Part shown: positions 45,547 to 55,385 of the stretch, piece after piece
Layout: each line of letters starts with the position of its first letter
Numbering within the stretch: position 1 is the stretch's first letter
Assembly: GCA_044371425.1 (NCBI GenBank)
Contig: JBILTR010000011.1
Span: forward strand, 1 to 64,000
Source of the DNA: JBEISR01 sp044371425
GTDB lineage: Bacteria; Planctomycetota; Planctomycetia; Pirellulales; Pirellulaceae
Direction: 5' to 3'
Length of the DNA stretch: 64,000 bases
The notes under the pieces: generated by a model
Told to the model about the DNA's origin: nothing
Databases searched by the model: none
The model's input: the letters and a program-made list of their open reading frames with translations, nothing else
Position numbers and translations under genes: made by a program

Positions 45547-46320
45547 TCAAGGAATCATGCTGGCGGCGCGGAAGGCAAGCTGCATGGCTACCAACGCCAC
45601 CACAATCCCGGTGATCGACCGGATAGCTGGACCATGCCGGTGACGATGCAGCCATCGATTTCCAATCATCCCACCCCCTAACGCCGCCATCGTCCACATA
45701 GTGAAGGAGGGATCCAGCCGCTCCTGCCAGCCGCCCGATACGCTCCATCTCCCCAAAAGTCCGGCAATCGAATTGCAGGCGATCAGTCCGGTGGCCAGCG
45801 ATGCGATTTGAACCGGAGTGCCCCAGCGCATCAGGTGCAGCACGGGTGCCAAGTAGATTCCTCCGCCAATCCCAGTCCATCCAGCCACCAATCCCAAAGG
45901 AAGCCCCACCACGCACGCAACCAGGGACATCGCTCGACTGGGGCGCCTTTCCAGGGCAATGGAATCCCCTTCCTTTTTTTGCGGAAGCAAAAGCGCTACG
46001 GCGCTGATCCCCAGACATCCGCTGACCAGACCCAGAAAGATCGGTCGAGAGATGGTCATGCTGGCGGCAAACCAGGCAGCTGGCATGGAACAGCCAACCA
46101 GCGGCAAAAGGAATCGCCACGGCATGGTGGCTCGGCGGATCGCCTGCCCCAGCCCCCAAAGCGATACCACCAGATTGCATCCAAGCGCCGTAGAACGGAC
46201 CTGATCGGTGGGAAGATCCAGCCACGCCAAGATCGCAAGGTACGAAGATCCCCCGGCAAAACCGACGGAAGCATAAAGCGCCGCGATCAGGAAGAACAGA
46301 GCGGCGACAACAGCGGGCAT
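45547..46320 (-). CDS. TauE/SafE-family anion exporter
   Basis: The product is 257 aa with eight predicted membrane helices. The N-terminal ASVGFAGGSSYLAILAWLDL and the internal GLVAGWTGIGGGIYLAPVL are the paired glycine motifs of this family (sulfite/sulfonate/organic anion export). Substrate unknown. A longer frame spans the same DNA in another register (45434-46870) but has no family features. Confidence 0.88.
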   Translation of the reverse strand: MPAVVAALFFLIAALYASVGFAGGSSYLAILAWLDLPTDQVRSTALGCNLVVSLWGLGQAIRRATMPWRFLLPLVGCSMPAAWFAASMTISRPIFLGLVSGCLGISAVALLLPQKKEGDSIALERRPSRAMSLVACVVGLPLGLVAGWTGIGGGIYLAPVLHLMRWGTPVQIASLATGLIACNSIAGLLGRWSVSGGWQERLDPSFTMWTMAALGGGMIGNRWLHRHRHGPAIRSITGIVVALVAMQLAFRAASMIP

Positions 46321-46516
46321 GCAGCGGCCTCAACGAAAGTTCGGTCCAGAAACTTGCAACGCAGGTGGCTCGGGAAGTCGCCTGCTTCGACGGCATCCCG
46401 AGTAAGGCACGCTGCAACTGAGGCAGTCCCCCAGTGCGGACCGCATCCGCTATGCTGATGCGAGTGCCGCAGGACCTTAAGAATACCTTGTCCATAGAGA
46501 TTTGTACCAGCAAGCC

Positions 46517-47299
46517 ATGGAAGTACGCCAGGAAAGCATCTACGACAATCCGATCTACTACGACCTGATTTTTGGCAGCGACTGGGCGGCCGAATTCAAG
46601 TTCCTCAAAGCCGCATTTGCCAAGCATCTGGATAGGCCTCCCAAGCGGTTGTTCGAACCGGCTTGTGGAACGGGACGTCTGGTCTACCGCTTTGCGAAAG
46701 CCGGATACCAAGTCGATGGCATCGACCTGAATCCCAAGGCGATTGAATACTGCAACCGTCGGTTGCAGCGACATTCGCTTGCGGCAAAAACCTGGGTGGC
46801 GGATATGAGCGATTTTCAGGTGAAGCGGCCTTATGACGCTGCCTTCAACACGATCAACTCCTTCCGCCATCTAACCACCGAAGCGCAGGCGGTCGGTCAC
46901 TTGCGATCGATGGCCAATGCGATTCGTCCAGGTGGTTTCTATGCCCTGGGGCTTCATTTGACCCCTCAGGAAGGAACCCCTACCGACCATGAATCGTGGT
47001 CGGCCAGGCGCGGCCATCTGGTCGTCAACACCCAGATGTGGCCACGCGACAAAGACACGCGCACTCGAATCGAACGCTTCAACATCCGCTTTGATATCCA
47101 TCGCCCCTCAGGATCCTACCGCATCGACGATTGCTTGGTGCTGCGCAGCTACACCTGGAAGCAGTTCCAGAAATTCATCGACTCAGGACCCCAATGGGAG
47201 ATCGAAGCGACCTACGATTTCCGCTATTCGATCGACGATCCAATCGAAGTCGATCCCTCTTCAGAGGATGTCGTCTACATGCTCAAGCGACGCGCGTGA
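46517..47299 (+). CDS. SAM-dependent class I methyltransferase
   Basis: The product is 260 aa. Motif I LFEPACGTGRLVYRFAKAGY, acidic loop GIDLNPKAIEYC, DMSDFQVKRPYDAAFNTINS and HLRSMANAIRPGGFYALG are present. The start is ATG 46517, since the family-like segment begins MEVRQESIYDNPIYYDLI. Substrate unknown. It is followed by the YdjC-type deacetylase gene on the same strand. Confidence 0.85.
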   Translation: MEVRQESIYDNPIYYDLIFGSDWAAEFKFLKAAFAKHLDRPPKRLFEPACGTGRLVYRFAKAGYQVDGIDLNPKAIEYCNRRLQRHSLAAKTWVADMSDFQVKRPYDAAFNTINSFRHLTTEAQAVGHLRSMANAIRPGGFYALGLHLTPQEGTPTDHESWSARRGHLVVNTQMWPRDKDTRTRIERFNIRFDIHRPSGSYRIDDCLVLRSYTWKQFQKFIDSGPQWEIEATYDFRYSIDDPIEVDPSSEDVVYMLKRRA

Positions 47300-47361
47300 A
47301 CTGCCTGCAGTGGGTGGTGGTGGCGGATGAGCGAGAGACTTTATCGCATGGGTGAGTGGTG

Positions 47362-48303
47362 ATGAATTCGATGAGACATGGTGGCTGGACTGCGTTGTTG
47401 TTTCTGCTGCTGGCCTCCTTAAAATCCCCTGCGTGGGCACAGCGTCTGGCACCTGGCAAGTACTTGATCGTGCATGCCGATGATGCCGGGATGTCCCATT
47501 CAGCCAACGTGGGGACGATCGCTGCGCTGGAAAGCGGACTGGTCCGTTCGGCGAGCATCATGGTGCCATGTCCCTGGTTCAAGGAGTTCGCGCAGTATGC
47601 CAAGGCCCATCCGGAGTATGACTACGGAATCCATCTGACGCTCAATTCCGAATGGGACGTCTACCGCTGGGGACCGGTAGCCGATCGAAGTGAGGTGCCG
47701 TCGTTGATCGATCTGGAAGGCTACCTTTGGGACAACGTGCAGCAGGTGATGGAGAATGCAAAGGCAGACCAAGTGGAAAAAGAATTGCGGGCGCAGATCG
47801 ATCGCGCGAAGGCATTCGGAGTTCCGCTCAGCCATCTGGATACGCACATGGGGGCGGTGATGAGCCGTCCGGATCTGGTCGCGGTTTATTTGAAGCTGGG
47901 GATCGAGTACGACCTGCCGGTGCTCTTTCTCCGGTCGCTGGATGAGCCGACTCGGAAAGGCTACCCCGCGCTGGCAGCGCGTCTAGAATCGGCCATCCAG
48001 ATGTTGGATCAGAAGAAGCTGCCTGTGCTCGACTCTCTGGTTCAAATCTATGGCGGCGACGACCTGGAGATGAGGAAAGCAGCTTATGAGGAAGCGATCG
48101 CCAAGATTCCCCCCGGCATTCACCAATTGATCATTCACTGTGGCTATGACGATGAAGAGCTTCGAGCCGTCACCAACAGCGCCGCTCGTCGCAACCAGGA
48201 CCGGCAGCTTTTCTCCTCCGAAGAATTCAAAAAACTTCTCCAGGATCACCAGATCGAATCGATCACGTGGCGTCAGTTTTTCGATCATGCTCGCGCCCCA
48301 TAA
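47362..48303 (+). CDS. ChbG/YdjC-type carbohydrate deacetylase, exported
   Basis: The product is 313 aa. A signal peptide (WTALLFLLLASLKSPAWA) precedes the YdjC core. Metal ligands: IVHADDAGMSHSAN (Asp/Asp), DYGIHLTLNSEW (His), SHLDTHMGAV (His). Family members remove N-acetyl groups from chitin oligosaccharides or related sugars. Starts GTG 47356 and ATG 47371 are also possible. It could act with the nearby exported hydrolases on polysaccharides. Confidence 0.87.
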   Translation: MNSMRHGGWTALLFLLLASLKSPAWAQRLAPGKYLIVHADDAGMSHSANVGTIAALESGLVRSASIMVPCPWFKEFAQYAKAHPEYDYGIHLTLNSEWDVYRWGPVADRSEVPSLIDLEGYLWDNVQQVMENAKADQVEKELRAQIDRAKAFGVPLSHLDTHMGAVMSRPDLVAVYLKLGIEYDLPVLFLRSLDEPTRKGYPALAARLESAIQMLDQKKLPVLDSLVQIYGGDDLEMRKAAYEEAIAKIPPGIHQLIIHCGYDDEELRAVTNSAARRNQDRQLFSSEEFKKLLQDHQIESITWRQFFDHARAP

Positions 48304-48960
48304 ACGGGACTTAAAAAGCCGTCGCGATGCAGATCGCCGGCAGGCCTTCCTGTGGCATGGCCATCCCGGCCATGCATGCCCGATCGCCAGAAGGGGGCTT
48401 TTGCTGCCGCGACGATGGTCGAATCTTGGGTAAGGGGAATTCGGGACGCGCTAGGGATTTGGTGATCGCTGAAAGGGCTAAACGCACAGAGAAGAAACGG
48501 GAGCTGAATTCCATGGCGATACGGACAAATCCCAGATAGACAAGATTTTTAGCACTCATGACTTCGTGCAATTCGCTTGTCGGCTCGCGCGAAGCCGCGA
48601 AGGCACGAAGCGATGGAAAGCCCCGTCCCGTTTGCGATTCCTGCCAGGGTATCCAGTCGACTTTTTCTGTAGGCAGTAACCATTCATTGCCAATCGAATC
48701 GACAAGTCGAATCGTGGATGGAACTGGGCGTCAGGTGCTGACGAACGATCTGCCTCGTATCGTCCTTCGCGTCTTGTCGTCTTCGCGTCAGACCAACCGT
48801 TTCAAGTCTTCGGGGGTTCAAGGCTTAGAACGAGGTATCTGGAATGGGCGAACTCTGTCGATGCATGAGGGAAGAACGATAGTGGTTGGGCACGAGTAGG
48901 AGTTCTGGCTTTTGGGCTTCGGCGATCCGGCCAGAGTGGGAACCGGAGAGGAACTACGGT
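48304..48960. other. Intergenic region with repeat fragments
   Basis: No gene supported in 657 bp. A third hairpin of the short repeat family lies at 48355-48375: GCATGGCC, loop ATCCC, GGCCATGC, preceded by TTCCTGTG. At about 48585-48610 a run of CGCGAAG-like units is present (CGCGAAGCCGCGAAGGCACG), and an opposite-sense CTTCGCGTC occurs near 48780. Confidence 0.55.
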
Positions 48961-50388
48961 TCAGGCGAAGATCTCGCGCACGACGCGGCCGTGGATATCG
49001 GTCAGTCGAAAGTCGCGTCCGGCATAGCGATAGGTCAGCTTGGTGTGATCGATCCCTAGGAGGCCCAGGAGGGTGGCGTGCAGGTCGTGGAGATGGACCT
49101 TGTTCTCCACTGCATAGAAGCCATACTCGTCGGTAGCGCCATAATGGAATCCTGGTTTGACCCCGCCTCCAGCCATCCAGACGGTGAAGCCCTCCGGGTT
49201 GTGGTCTCGTCCATCGGTACCCTGGGCGGTCGGAGTCCGGCCAAATTCGCCGCTCCACAAGACCAACGTCTCCTCCAGCAGGCCGCGCTGCTTGAGGTCG
49301 TCGAGCAAACCGGCGATGGGGCGATCGACTTCGCGGGCATTCTTCTCATGCCCCTTCTTCAAATCGCCATGCTGATCCCACTGGACAAAGGCGTCGCTAT
49401 GGCTGACCTGAACGAACCGGACGCCTCGTTCCAGCAGTCTTCTGGCGAGCAGGCATTGGCGACCGAAGTTTGCGGTGACGGGATCGTCCAGACCATAGAG
49501 TTGCTGTGTGGCTAGCGATTCGCTGGCGAGGTCCTGTGCTTCAGGCATTTCCCCCTGCATCCGGAAGGCCAGCTCCATCGCCGCGATACGGCCTTCGAGC
49601 GCTGCATCCTGGCCCTGGGCTGCCAAATGCTCCTGATTGCGCTGCTGGATCCAATCGAGCTGCCATCGCTGGAGAGTTCGGTCGCGAGGCACCGCAGGTT
49701 CAATGAATCGGATTTTCGCTTGGTCGGAAGGAGTGGAGGCGTTGCCGACGGGAACCCCCTGAAACCTCGCGGGCAGGAAGGCCGAGCCCCAGTTGTTGAC
49801 ACCTCCGTGAGCCAGCGTCGGGCAGATCGTAACAAAGCCGGGCAGGTCCTGGTTCTCGGTTCCCAGTCCATACTGCACCCAGGCTCCCAGGCTGGGACGG
49901 ACGAACGCATCGCTGCCGGTGTGGAGTTTGAGCAGTGCGCCGCCGTGAGCCGCATTGGTACCGTGCAGCGAATGGATCATGCAGAGGCTATCGACGTGTC
50001 GGGCCACCTCCGGAAAGAGCTGGCTGACCCAGGTTCCCGATTGGCCATACTGGGAAAACTTCCAGGGGCTTCGAAGCAGCGTCGAGGTCGGTGCGAACTG
50101 GACCCTCGGCTTATCGAATGGGAGTTCCTTCCCGTGGTCTCGTTCCAGCAGCGGTTTGTAGTCGAAGGTGTCGACCTGGGACGGCCCCCCTTTCATGAAG
50201 AGAAACAGGACGCGTTTGGCTTTTGGGATAAATCCCTCCAGCGCAAACCGCTCGGGGGCCGTCTGCCCCAAACCTTGAGATTGGCTCAGCAACACACTGG
50301 CGGCCAGCGACCCGAACCCAATGGCGGATTGCCGAAGCATGGCGCGTCGGTCGATCGCGATGGGACGCCCCGAAGTTATCTTCGCCAT
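48961..50388 (-). CDS. DUF1501 protein, exported
   Basis: The product is about 475 aa. The N-terminus RPIAIDRRAMLRQSAIGFGS has a twin-arginine-like signal. DUF1501 segments: VLFLFMKGGPSQVDTFDYKP, WVSQLFPEVARHVDSLCMIH, NAAHGGALLKLHTGS, VLWSGEFGRTP and GRDHNPEGFTVWMAGGG. It starts 32 bp after the stop of the DUF1553 gene and is clearly co-transcribed with it, the standard planctomycete pairing. The pair is thought to work outside the cytoplasm on sulfated or other polymers; this is unproven. Confidence 0.9.
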   Translation of the reverse strand: MAKITSGRPIAIDRRAMLRQSAIGFGSLAASVLLSQSQGLGQTAPERFALEGFIPKAKRVLFLFMKGGPSQVDTFDYKPLLERDHGKELPFDKPRVQFAPTSTLLRSPWKFSQYGQSGTWVSQLFPEVARHVDSLCMIHSLHGTNAAHGGALLKLHTGSDAFVRPSLGAWVQYGLGTENQDLPGFVTICPTLAHGGVNNWGSAFLPARFQGVPVGNASTPSDQAKIRFIEPAVPRDRTLQRWQLDWIQQRNQEHLAAQGQDAALEGRIAAMELAFRMQGEMPEAQDLASESLATQQLYGLDDPVTANFGRQCLLARRLLERGVRFVQVSHSDAFVQWDQHGDLKKGHEKNAREVDRPIAGLLDDLKQRGLLEETLVLWSGEFGRTPTAQGTDGRDHNPEGFTVWMAGGGVKPGFHYGATDEYGFYAVENKVHLHDLHATLLGLLGIDHTKLTYRYAGRDFRLTDIHGRVVREIFA

Positions 50389-50420
50389 GGAATCGCCTTC
50401 CGATCGCATCGGGAACCTTT

Positions 50421-52856
50421 TTAGGGCAGAAAGAGAAACTCATTGCTGGCAAGAAGGCCCTGGCACAACAGGCTCCATGCCCCCAGGGAATCAATGCCCC
50501 GCTGAGACGCCTGGTCCAGCATGCGGCAGGCCATCGCCGTTTCCTCCGCAGTGGCTTCCCGTTGCAGCGCGAGCCGAACGGCCAGTGCAAACCGCTGAGC
50601 GTCGGTGCCATCCAGAGCAAGGATTCGCTGAGCCATCCCCTGGGAAGAATCGATCGCCAGAGCGCTATTCATCAGGCAGAGGGCCTGGGTGGGGACGTTG
50701 GTGGTGTCCCGATGGCCAAGCACCACTGCAGCATCGCTGTAATCAAATAGCTGGAACAGATCGTAGAGATGGTTGCGGACGACGGGCAGATAGATCGATC
50801 GGCAGGGATGGTTGTAATCGGTTTTGTCGATCGATGTGTGGTCGAAGAAGAACTCGCGGTTCTTCACATGCAGGTAGGAAGTTTTCACCCCTACGTCCAA
50901 TCGATCCCCTGCCTGCAGCAGGCAGTCTCGGATCGCCTCGGCTTCCATACGCCGCTTGGGGAAGCGTGTCAGCCATCTGTTCTCGGGATCGGCTTGCAGA
51001 TCGGCTAGCGTCGCACTGCTACTTTGACGGTAGGTGGCCGAAAGGACGATCTGGCGCTGTACTTTTTTCCAGGACCATCCGTCCCGCTGAAAGTTCCGAG
51101 CCATCCAGTCGAGCAACTGGGGGTGAGTCGGGGATTCCCCCAATTCGCCAAAGTTGTCGACGCTGCGGACCAATCCCTGTCCAAAATGCCAACGCCAGAT
51201 CCGATTGACGATCACACGGCTGGTCAGAGGATGTTCTGGATCGGTAAGCCAAGCGACCAGTGCAGCCCGGCCGCTCTGCTGCGGCGCGATCTGGGGAGCC
51301 GGCAGGGGGACGGGAGCCAGGAAGCCGCGAGCGACTTTCTTGCCCAGAGCCAAATGGCTGCCGCGGATATGGATTGGGACATCATCGATCTTGCCTTCTG
51401 ATACCGCCATGGCGGTAGAAATTTCTGGTGCTTTCTTCTCCAGCTCCTTCAGCTCATCCCGTAGCTTCTGCAGCATCTGCCGATCTGCCTCGGGGAGCAT
51501 CGGTTCGGGATCTTCCGGCACCGGCATGTCGGTGGCGAGCGTTTGTTTCCAGCGATCGATAGCTTCCTGTCTCGCCATCGCGATGCGGTCGCGGTGGCTA
51601 GCCAGTTCCTGTTGGTGGGTGTCTCGTCGAGCGACTTCTTCGGGGGTTGGAATTTCCGCTTCGTTCCATTTGGCGATCTTCGTGAAGTGCTCCATCGTGC
51701 GGGTGCTCTTGAAGATTCCCGCCAAGCGATAGTAATCCTCCATCGACCAAGGATCGAACTTGTGGTCATGGCATCGCGCGCAGCCCAGGGTCAGCCCCAG
51801 GACCGCCTTGCCGACCGTATCGATCTGCTCGTCGACAATATCCATCTCCATCTTCCGTTCATCGACCTCCGCCAGCACCTTGGGACCAAGTACCAGCATT
51901 CCGGTGGCGATCTTTCGGCGATAGGGATCATTGGGGTCGGGAGGCAGAAGGTCTCCTGCGAGTTGTTCGGCGAGGAATTGGTCGTAGGGCATGTCGGCAT
52001 TCCGCGCTGCGACGACGTAATTGCGGTAGCGCCATGCATTGCCATGCGCGATGTTTTCATCGAGCCCGTTGGAGTCGGAGTAGCGAACGACGTCCAGCCA
52101 GTGGCGCCCCCATCGTGGACCATAGCTGGGGCTGGCCAGCAGTTGGTCCACAACGCGTTCCATCGCGTCTGGGGCTGGATCGGCAAGAAACCGTTCGGTT
52201 TCCTCTAGCGTCGGAAGCAGTCCCGTCAGGTCGATCGTTACGCGGCGGAGCCATGCCGATCGATCGGCGGGAGCGACAGGCAGATGATTCTCAGGCCATC
52301 GATCGGCGACGAAGCGGTCGATTGGTTCCTGCGACCAGTCGTCTGCTGCATCGGGCAGCCCGGGCAAGTCGATCGGCTGCAACGACCAGAGATCGCTGGC
52401 GGGACTATCGGCTAGGTCGGTGCTGGAATTCCCCGTGGGGTCGGTAGTGGGGGCGGTGACCGGGAGCGCGGCACCGCTGGCCAGCCACTGCTGGATGCTT
52501 CGCTTCTGGGCGTGTGTGAGAGGTGGGTGGGGAGGCGGCGGCATCTGAAGGTCGGGGGATTCTCCCGAGACGGCAAGCCACAGGAGGCTTTCCTGAGGTT
52601 TGCCCGGTACCAAAACCGGTCCGCTTCGACTGCCGATGGCTAGCCCCTCGGCCTGGTCCAGTCGCAGATCGCCCTCGGGCTCCTTTGCACCATGGCACGA
52701 AGCACAGCGTTCCAGCAACAACGGGCGGACCTGCTTCTCAAATAGCTCCAGCGAATCCTGGGCGCACAACGGATGGGAGAACGCCGCAAAGAGAAGCGTC
52801 GTCCAAAGAGCGATTGGCCAGCGGAGCCAGGGCAGGGGAGGTAGGTGGGATCGCAT
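50421..52856 (-). CDS. DUF1549/DUF1553 protein with planctomycete cytochrome c domain (PSD1 type)
   Basis: The product is 811 aa. Signal peptide PIALWTTLLFAAFSHPLCA, then a heme c site RCASCHGAKEPEGDLRLD (~residue 50). DUF1549 follows (~165-370: SYGPRWGRHWLDVVRYSDS; LGLTLGCARCHDHKFDPWS with a second CxxCH motif). DUF1553 is at the C-terminus (~540-790: RVIVNRIWRWHFGQGLV; RRMEAEAIRDCLL; RQSSSATLADLQADPENR). These are planctomycete-specific, presumably periplasmic redox proteins. It is co-transcribed with the DUF1501 gene. Confidence 0.92.
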   Translation of the reverse strand: MRSHLPPLPWLRWPIALWTTLLFAAFSHPLCAQDSLELFEKQVRPLLLERCASCHGAKEPEGDLRLDQAEGLAIGSRSGPVLVPGKPQESLLWLAVSGESPDLQMPPPPHPPLTHAQKRSIQQWLASGAALPVTAPTTDPTGNSSTDLADSPASDLWSLQPIDLPGLPDAADDWSQEPIDRFVADRWPENHLPVAPADRSAWLRRVTIDLTGLLPTLEETERFLADPAPDAMERVVDQLLASPSYGPRWGRHWLDVVRYSDSNGLDENIAHGNAWRYRNYVVAARNADMPYDQFLAEQLAGDLLPPDPNDPYRRKIATGMLVLGPKVLAEVDERKMEMDIVDEQIDTVGKAVLGLTLGCARCHDHKFDPWSMEDYYRLAGIFKSTRTMEHFTKIAKWNEAEIPTPEEVARRDTHQQELASHRDRIAMARQEAIDRWKQTLATDMPVPEDPEPMLPEADRQMLQKLRDELKELEKKAPEISTAMAVSEGKIDDVPIHIRGSHLALGKKVARGFLAPVPLPAPQIAPQQSGRAALVAWLTDPEHPLTSRVIVNRIWRWHFGQGLVRSVDNFGELGESPTHPQLLDWMARNFQRDGWSWKKVQRQIVLSATYRQSSSATLADLQADPENRWLTRFPKRRMEAEAIRDCLLQAGDRLDVGVKTSYLHVKNREFFFDHTSIDKTDYNHPCRSIYLPVVRNHLYDLFQLFDYSDAAVVLGHRDTTNVPTQALCLMNSALAIDSSQGMAQRILALDGTDAQRFALAVRLALQREATAEETAMACRMLDQASQRGIDSLGAWSLLCQGLLASNEFLFLP

Positions 52857-52992
52857 ACCCTTATTGTCGCAAATCGACCAGGAGAACTCAAATGTTTTCG
52901 TCGCAAACCGGCAATGCCGCCTGGGGCGAAGTCCGCCAGGCGTGGGAAATCGGGAGCGAACGGAATATCCAAGTCCCTTCTGGGGTGCCGAA

Positions 52993-54084
52993 TCAGGTCA
53001 CTTTGGTCAGCTTCGTGATTCGGCCTGATGCGACCCATTCGGCGACGAAGATATTCCCTTCCCGATCGAAGCAGGCATCGTGGGGGTGGACGAATTTCCC
53101 GTCGATCCACTTTTTCTCATCGTTTCGGATTTCGCGGTCGCCAGAGATCCGCTGGACGTCTTCTCCCAGGCGAGCGACCACCTGGTTGTCGCGATCGAGG
53201 ATCGAAAGCCGCGCCTTGAGTTCAGGGACCAGCATGAAGTCCCCCTGGATGTCGATGTTCGCCGGCAGTCCGAAGTCGGTCAGCGTGTCGATGTAGGTTC
53301 CATCCATCTGGAATCGCTGGAGCGTATCGTGGGCGCGATCGGTTACGACGATCACCGGTTGGTCGGCTTTACGGCGATCGATCCAAAGCCCATGCGGCGT
53401 ATTGAAGGTCCCCTGTCCGGCGCCTTCTCCACCAAAGCAACTGACCCACTTGCCGTCTTTGTCATAGCGGTGGATCAGGAAGGCTCCATAACCATCTGCC
53501 AGCAGAAAGCCACCATCTTCGAGGAACGCGAAGTTGGTCGGCATGAAGCGATCGCGTCCCCAGACCTTCTTCGGATGCGCGTACTCCTCCTCGTTGTACC
53601 GATCGCTGCCGCGCGGGGCTCGCTGTTCCCAAATCGTCTCGCCTTCCAAAGTCATCTTGGCGATCGTTTTGACTTGCTGGTAGGCTGCGACGTAGAGGAA
53701 CTCCTCGCTCCCCTCCTGACGCACTTCAATCCCGTGGCCGCCTCCCTGGAATCGGGCTCCAAACGAACGAATCAGTTTCCCTTCCGGATCGAAGACGAAA
53801 ATCGACGGATGCTCTTTCTGATTCTCCCGGCCTTCGTGGATCACGTAGAGATTGTTCTGGGAATCGACCGCGACGTTGTGAGTGGTCTGCCAAGTGAAAG
53901 GGGAGGGAAGCTGGGGCCAGTGATGATTGACTCGGTAACGATGTTCCCCCTCGCCAATGATCAGTTCCGACTGGCTAGCCGATGCCCGCGACAGATGGAT
54001 GGCGGGAGCGGCAGCTCCCAAAGCAGCCACTGCGGCGGAGGTCTTGAGGAACCGGCGGCGGGAATCGTTCGTGCGGCGCTTCAT
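52993..54084 (-). CDS. NHL-repeat beta-propeller protein, Tat-exported
   Basis: The product is 363 aa. The N-terminus NDSRRRFLKTSAAVAALGAA is a clear twin-arginine signal (SRRRFLK). The remainder carries NHL-type blades: HNVAVDSQNNLYVIHEG, SIFVFDPEGKLIRSFGARFQ, FNTPHGLWIDRR, VHPHDACFDREGNIFVAEW. Function is unknown; NHL propellers bind proteins or small ligands or act as lyases. It is on the same strand as the DUF1553 gene, 136 bp before it. Confidence 0.85.
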   Translation of the reverse strand: MKRRTNDSRRRFLKTSAAVAALGAAAPAIHLSRASASQSELIIGEGEHRYRVNHHWPQLPSPFTWQTTHNVAVDSQNNLYVIHEGRENQKEHPSIFVFDPEGKLIRSFGARFQGGGHGIEVRQEGSEEFLYVAAYQQVKTIAKMTLEGETIWEQRAPRGSDRYNEEEYAHPKKVWGRDRFMPTNFAFLEDGGFLLADGYGAFLIHRYDKDGKWVSCFGGEGAGQGTFNTPHGLWIDRRKADQPVIVVTDRAHDTLQRFQMDGTYIDTLTDFGLPANIDIQGDFMLVPELKARLSILDRDNQVVARLGEDVQRISGDREIRNDEKKWIDGKFVHPHDACFDREGNIFVAEWVASGRITKLTKVT

Positions 54085-54709
54085 GGATCGAACTCCTGGC
54101 ATCGGTGCGAGAACCGCTAGGCTACGACCGAACAGCCGTCCAACCACCTGCAGATCCCACCGACTAGTATTCTCGCAGAGCCATCCAGGGGGTGCAACCA
54201 AGGACGTTTCCAGCCTCCGCCCGTCCGCTCGGTTTTCCAGCCGAAGGAAAGGCCCATCCGACAACTCTTTGGGGCAGTGGGGCACCGATGGAGCCAGAAA
54301 ACCCTGATCGCGGTTGTTTGCCTCTCACGGAGCCACGGAGCCTCGGAGCCACGGAGCCAAGGGAGAGTGTGGACCGTTGGGTTCATCTTGCCCCTTGGTG
54401 ACGCTGCCAGATGCAGGGCTTGGTTCAATGCAATTCGCACGATCCCTGTCAAAAGGCCCTTGTTTTGAAGTCGCCATCTGGCGTCGGCGCTTCGTGGGGG
54501 CAGTGGTGGGAGACGCTCCCGCCATCTTGTGGGAATCGGCTCCCCGCGGCCCTTGATTACCCCACCAGGGAGCCTACTATTTTTCGGGAACTTGCGGGGC
54601 GAGCGATCATCGAAGTTCCTGAAGGCGTTGCGACGCGACGGAGCGTCTGAGATCACGCTGAAGTTGGGGTTGTCTCTTGGGTCTCCAGACCAGGTGAAAG
54701 GGAGTGTGG
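54085..54709. other. Intergenic region, divergent promoters
   Basis: No gene supported in 625 bp. It holds the short tandem repeat at 54326-54357. Nothing else was recognised. Confidence 0.4.
54326..54357. repeat. Short tandem repeat, four 8-bp units (CACGGAGC)
   Basis: Four consecutive units of CACGGAGC, the third with one change (CTCGGAGC). Similar ACGGAG-rich tracts are familiar in planctomycete intergenic DNA. Confidence 0.75.
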
Positions 54710-55102
54710 ATGGTTGCTGCAAGACGATGGCTTTCGGTGGGATTGGCTCTGCTGCTGGTGGCAGCGGTGGCGGGAGATAGCATGGGAGGTTGGCCGCGAT
54801 CGAGGACGGTGATCCGTTCGCGCACGGTGGGTGTGCCTGCGTACGTTCGTCCGGTCCCTGTGGTCCGCAGCTATCCCGCGTACGTGGTGGCGCCGCGCGT
54901 CTACTCGGTGGGATACCCGGTCTATCCCGCCTATCCGACCTGGGGCTGGGTGGGCTCAGCGCCTATTTACAGCCGGCCGATCGGCGTGGTTCCCGGATTC
55001 GGTTGGGGTGCCTTTGGGGTGGGTGGGTTTCCTCCACTGGGAGCCTATGGCGCGGGCGGGGGGTTCTACCGCAGTGGTGTCTCGATCGGCATCGGCTTTT
55101 AA
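54710..55102 (+). CDS. Small exported Tyr/Pro/Gly/Val-rich protein
   Basis: The product is 130 aa. Signal peptide WLSVGLALLLVAAVAGDSMG. The mature part is low-complexity: Arg/Val repeats (RSRTVIRSRTVG), YP repeats (GYPVYPAYPTWGW) and a Gly-rich tail (YGAGGGFYRSGVSIGIGF). There are no cysteines or recognised domain. The pattern suggests a surface or matrix protein. ATG 54710 is preceded by AAGGGAG at 5-6 nt; GTG 54704 is less likely. Confidence 0.7.
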   Translation: MVAARRWLSVGLALLLVAAVAGDSMGGWPRSRTVIRSRTVGVPAYVRPVPVVRSYPAYVVAPRVYSVGYPVYPAYPTWGWVGSAPIYSRPIGVVPGFGWGAFGVGGFPPLGAYGAGGGFYRSGVSIGIGF

Positions 55103-55385
55103 GTAACGCCGGCTCGGTCATTCCTTGGACCACTCGATCCAGCTTCGGGTCGGGTGGTCAAGATCCACTTCGAAGAGACGATGCCGCGATCAAGTCGCGG
55201 CCCATTCTCAAGCGGCACGGCACCAGCCGTCCGCTTTTTTTGTTTTCGCGTCGCTCACGGGACGTCGCGCGCTCTTCCGCTGGTATGCGGAGGATCCTTA
55301 GCGGCATGGCGCGAGTTGTCCGGAGCTATTCCGAGGATGATCGCATTGCGGGTGCAACGCATTCGATTGGCAGCTGCAGGTGGTC

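Noticed and set aside
45434..46870. 478-codon open frame on the minus strand overlapping the TauE/SafE gene
   Set aside because: Lacks any family motif and crosses the start of the oppositely directed methyltransferase gene; the 257-aa frame with membrane helices is the real gene.
48558..48899. 113-codon plus-strand frame in the intergenic gap
   Set aside because: Runs through repeat-like CGCGAAG tracts, no motif and poor start context.
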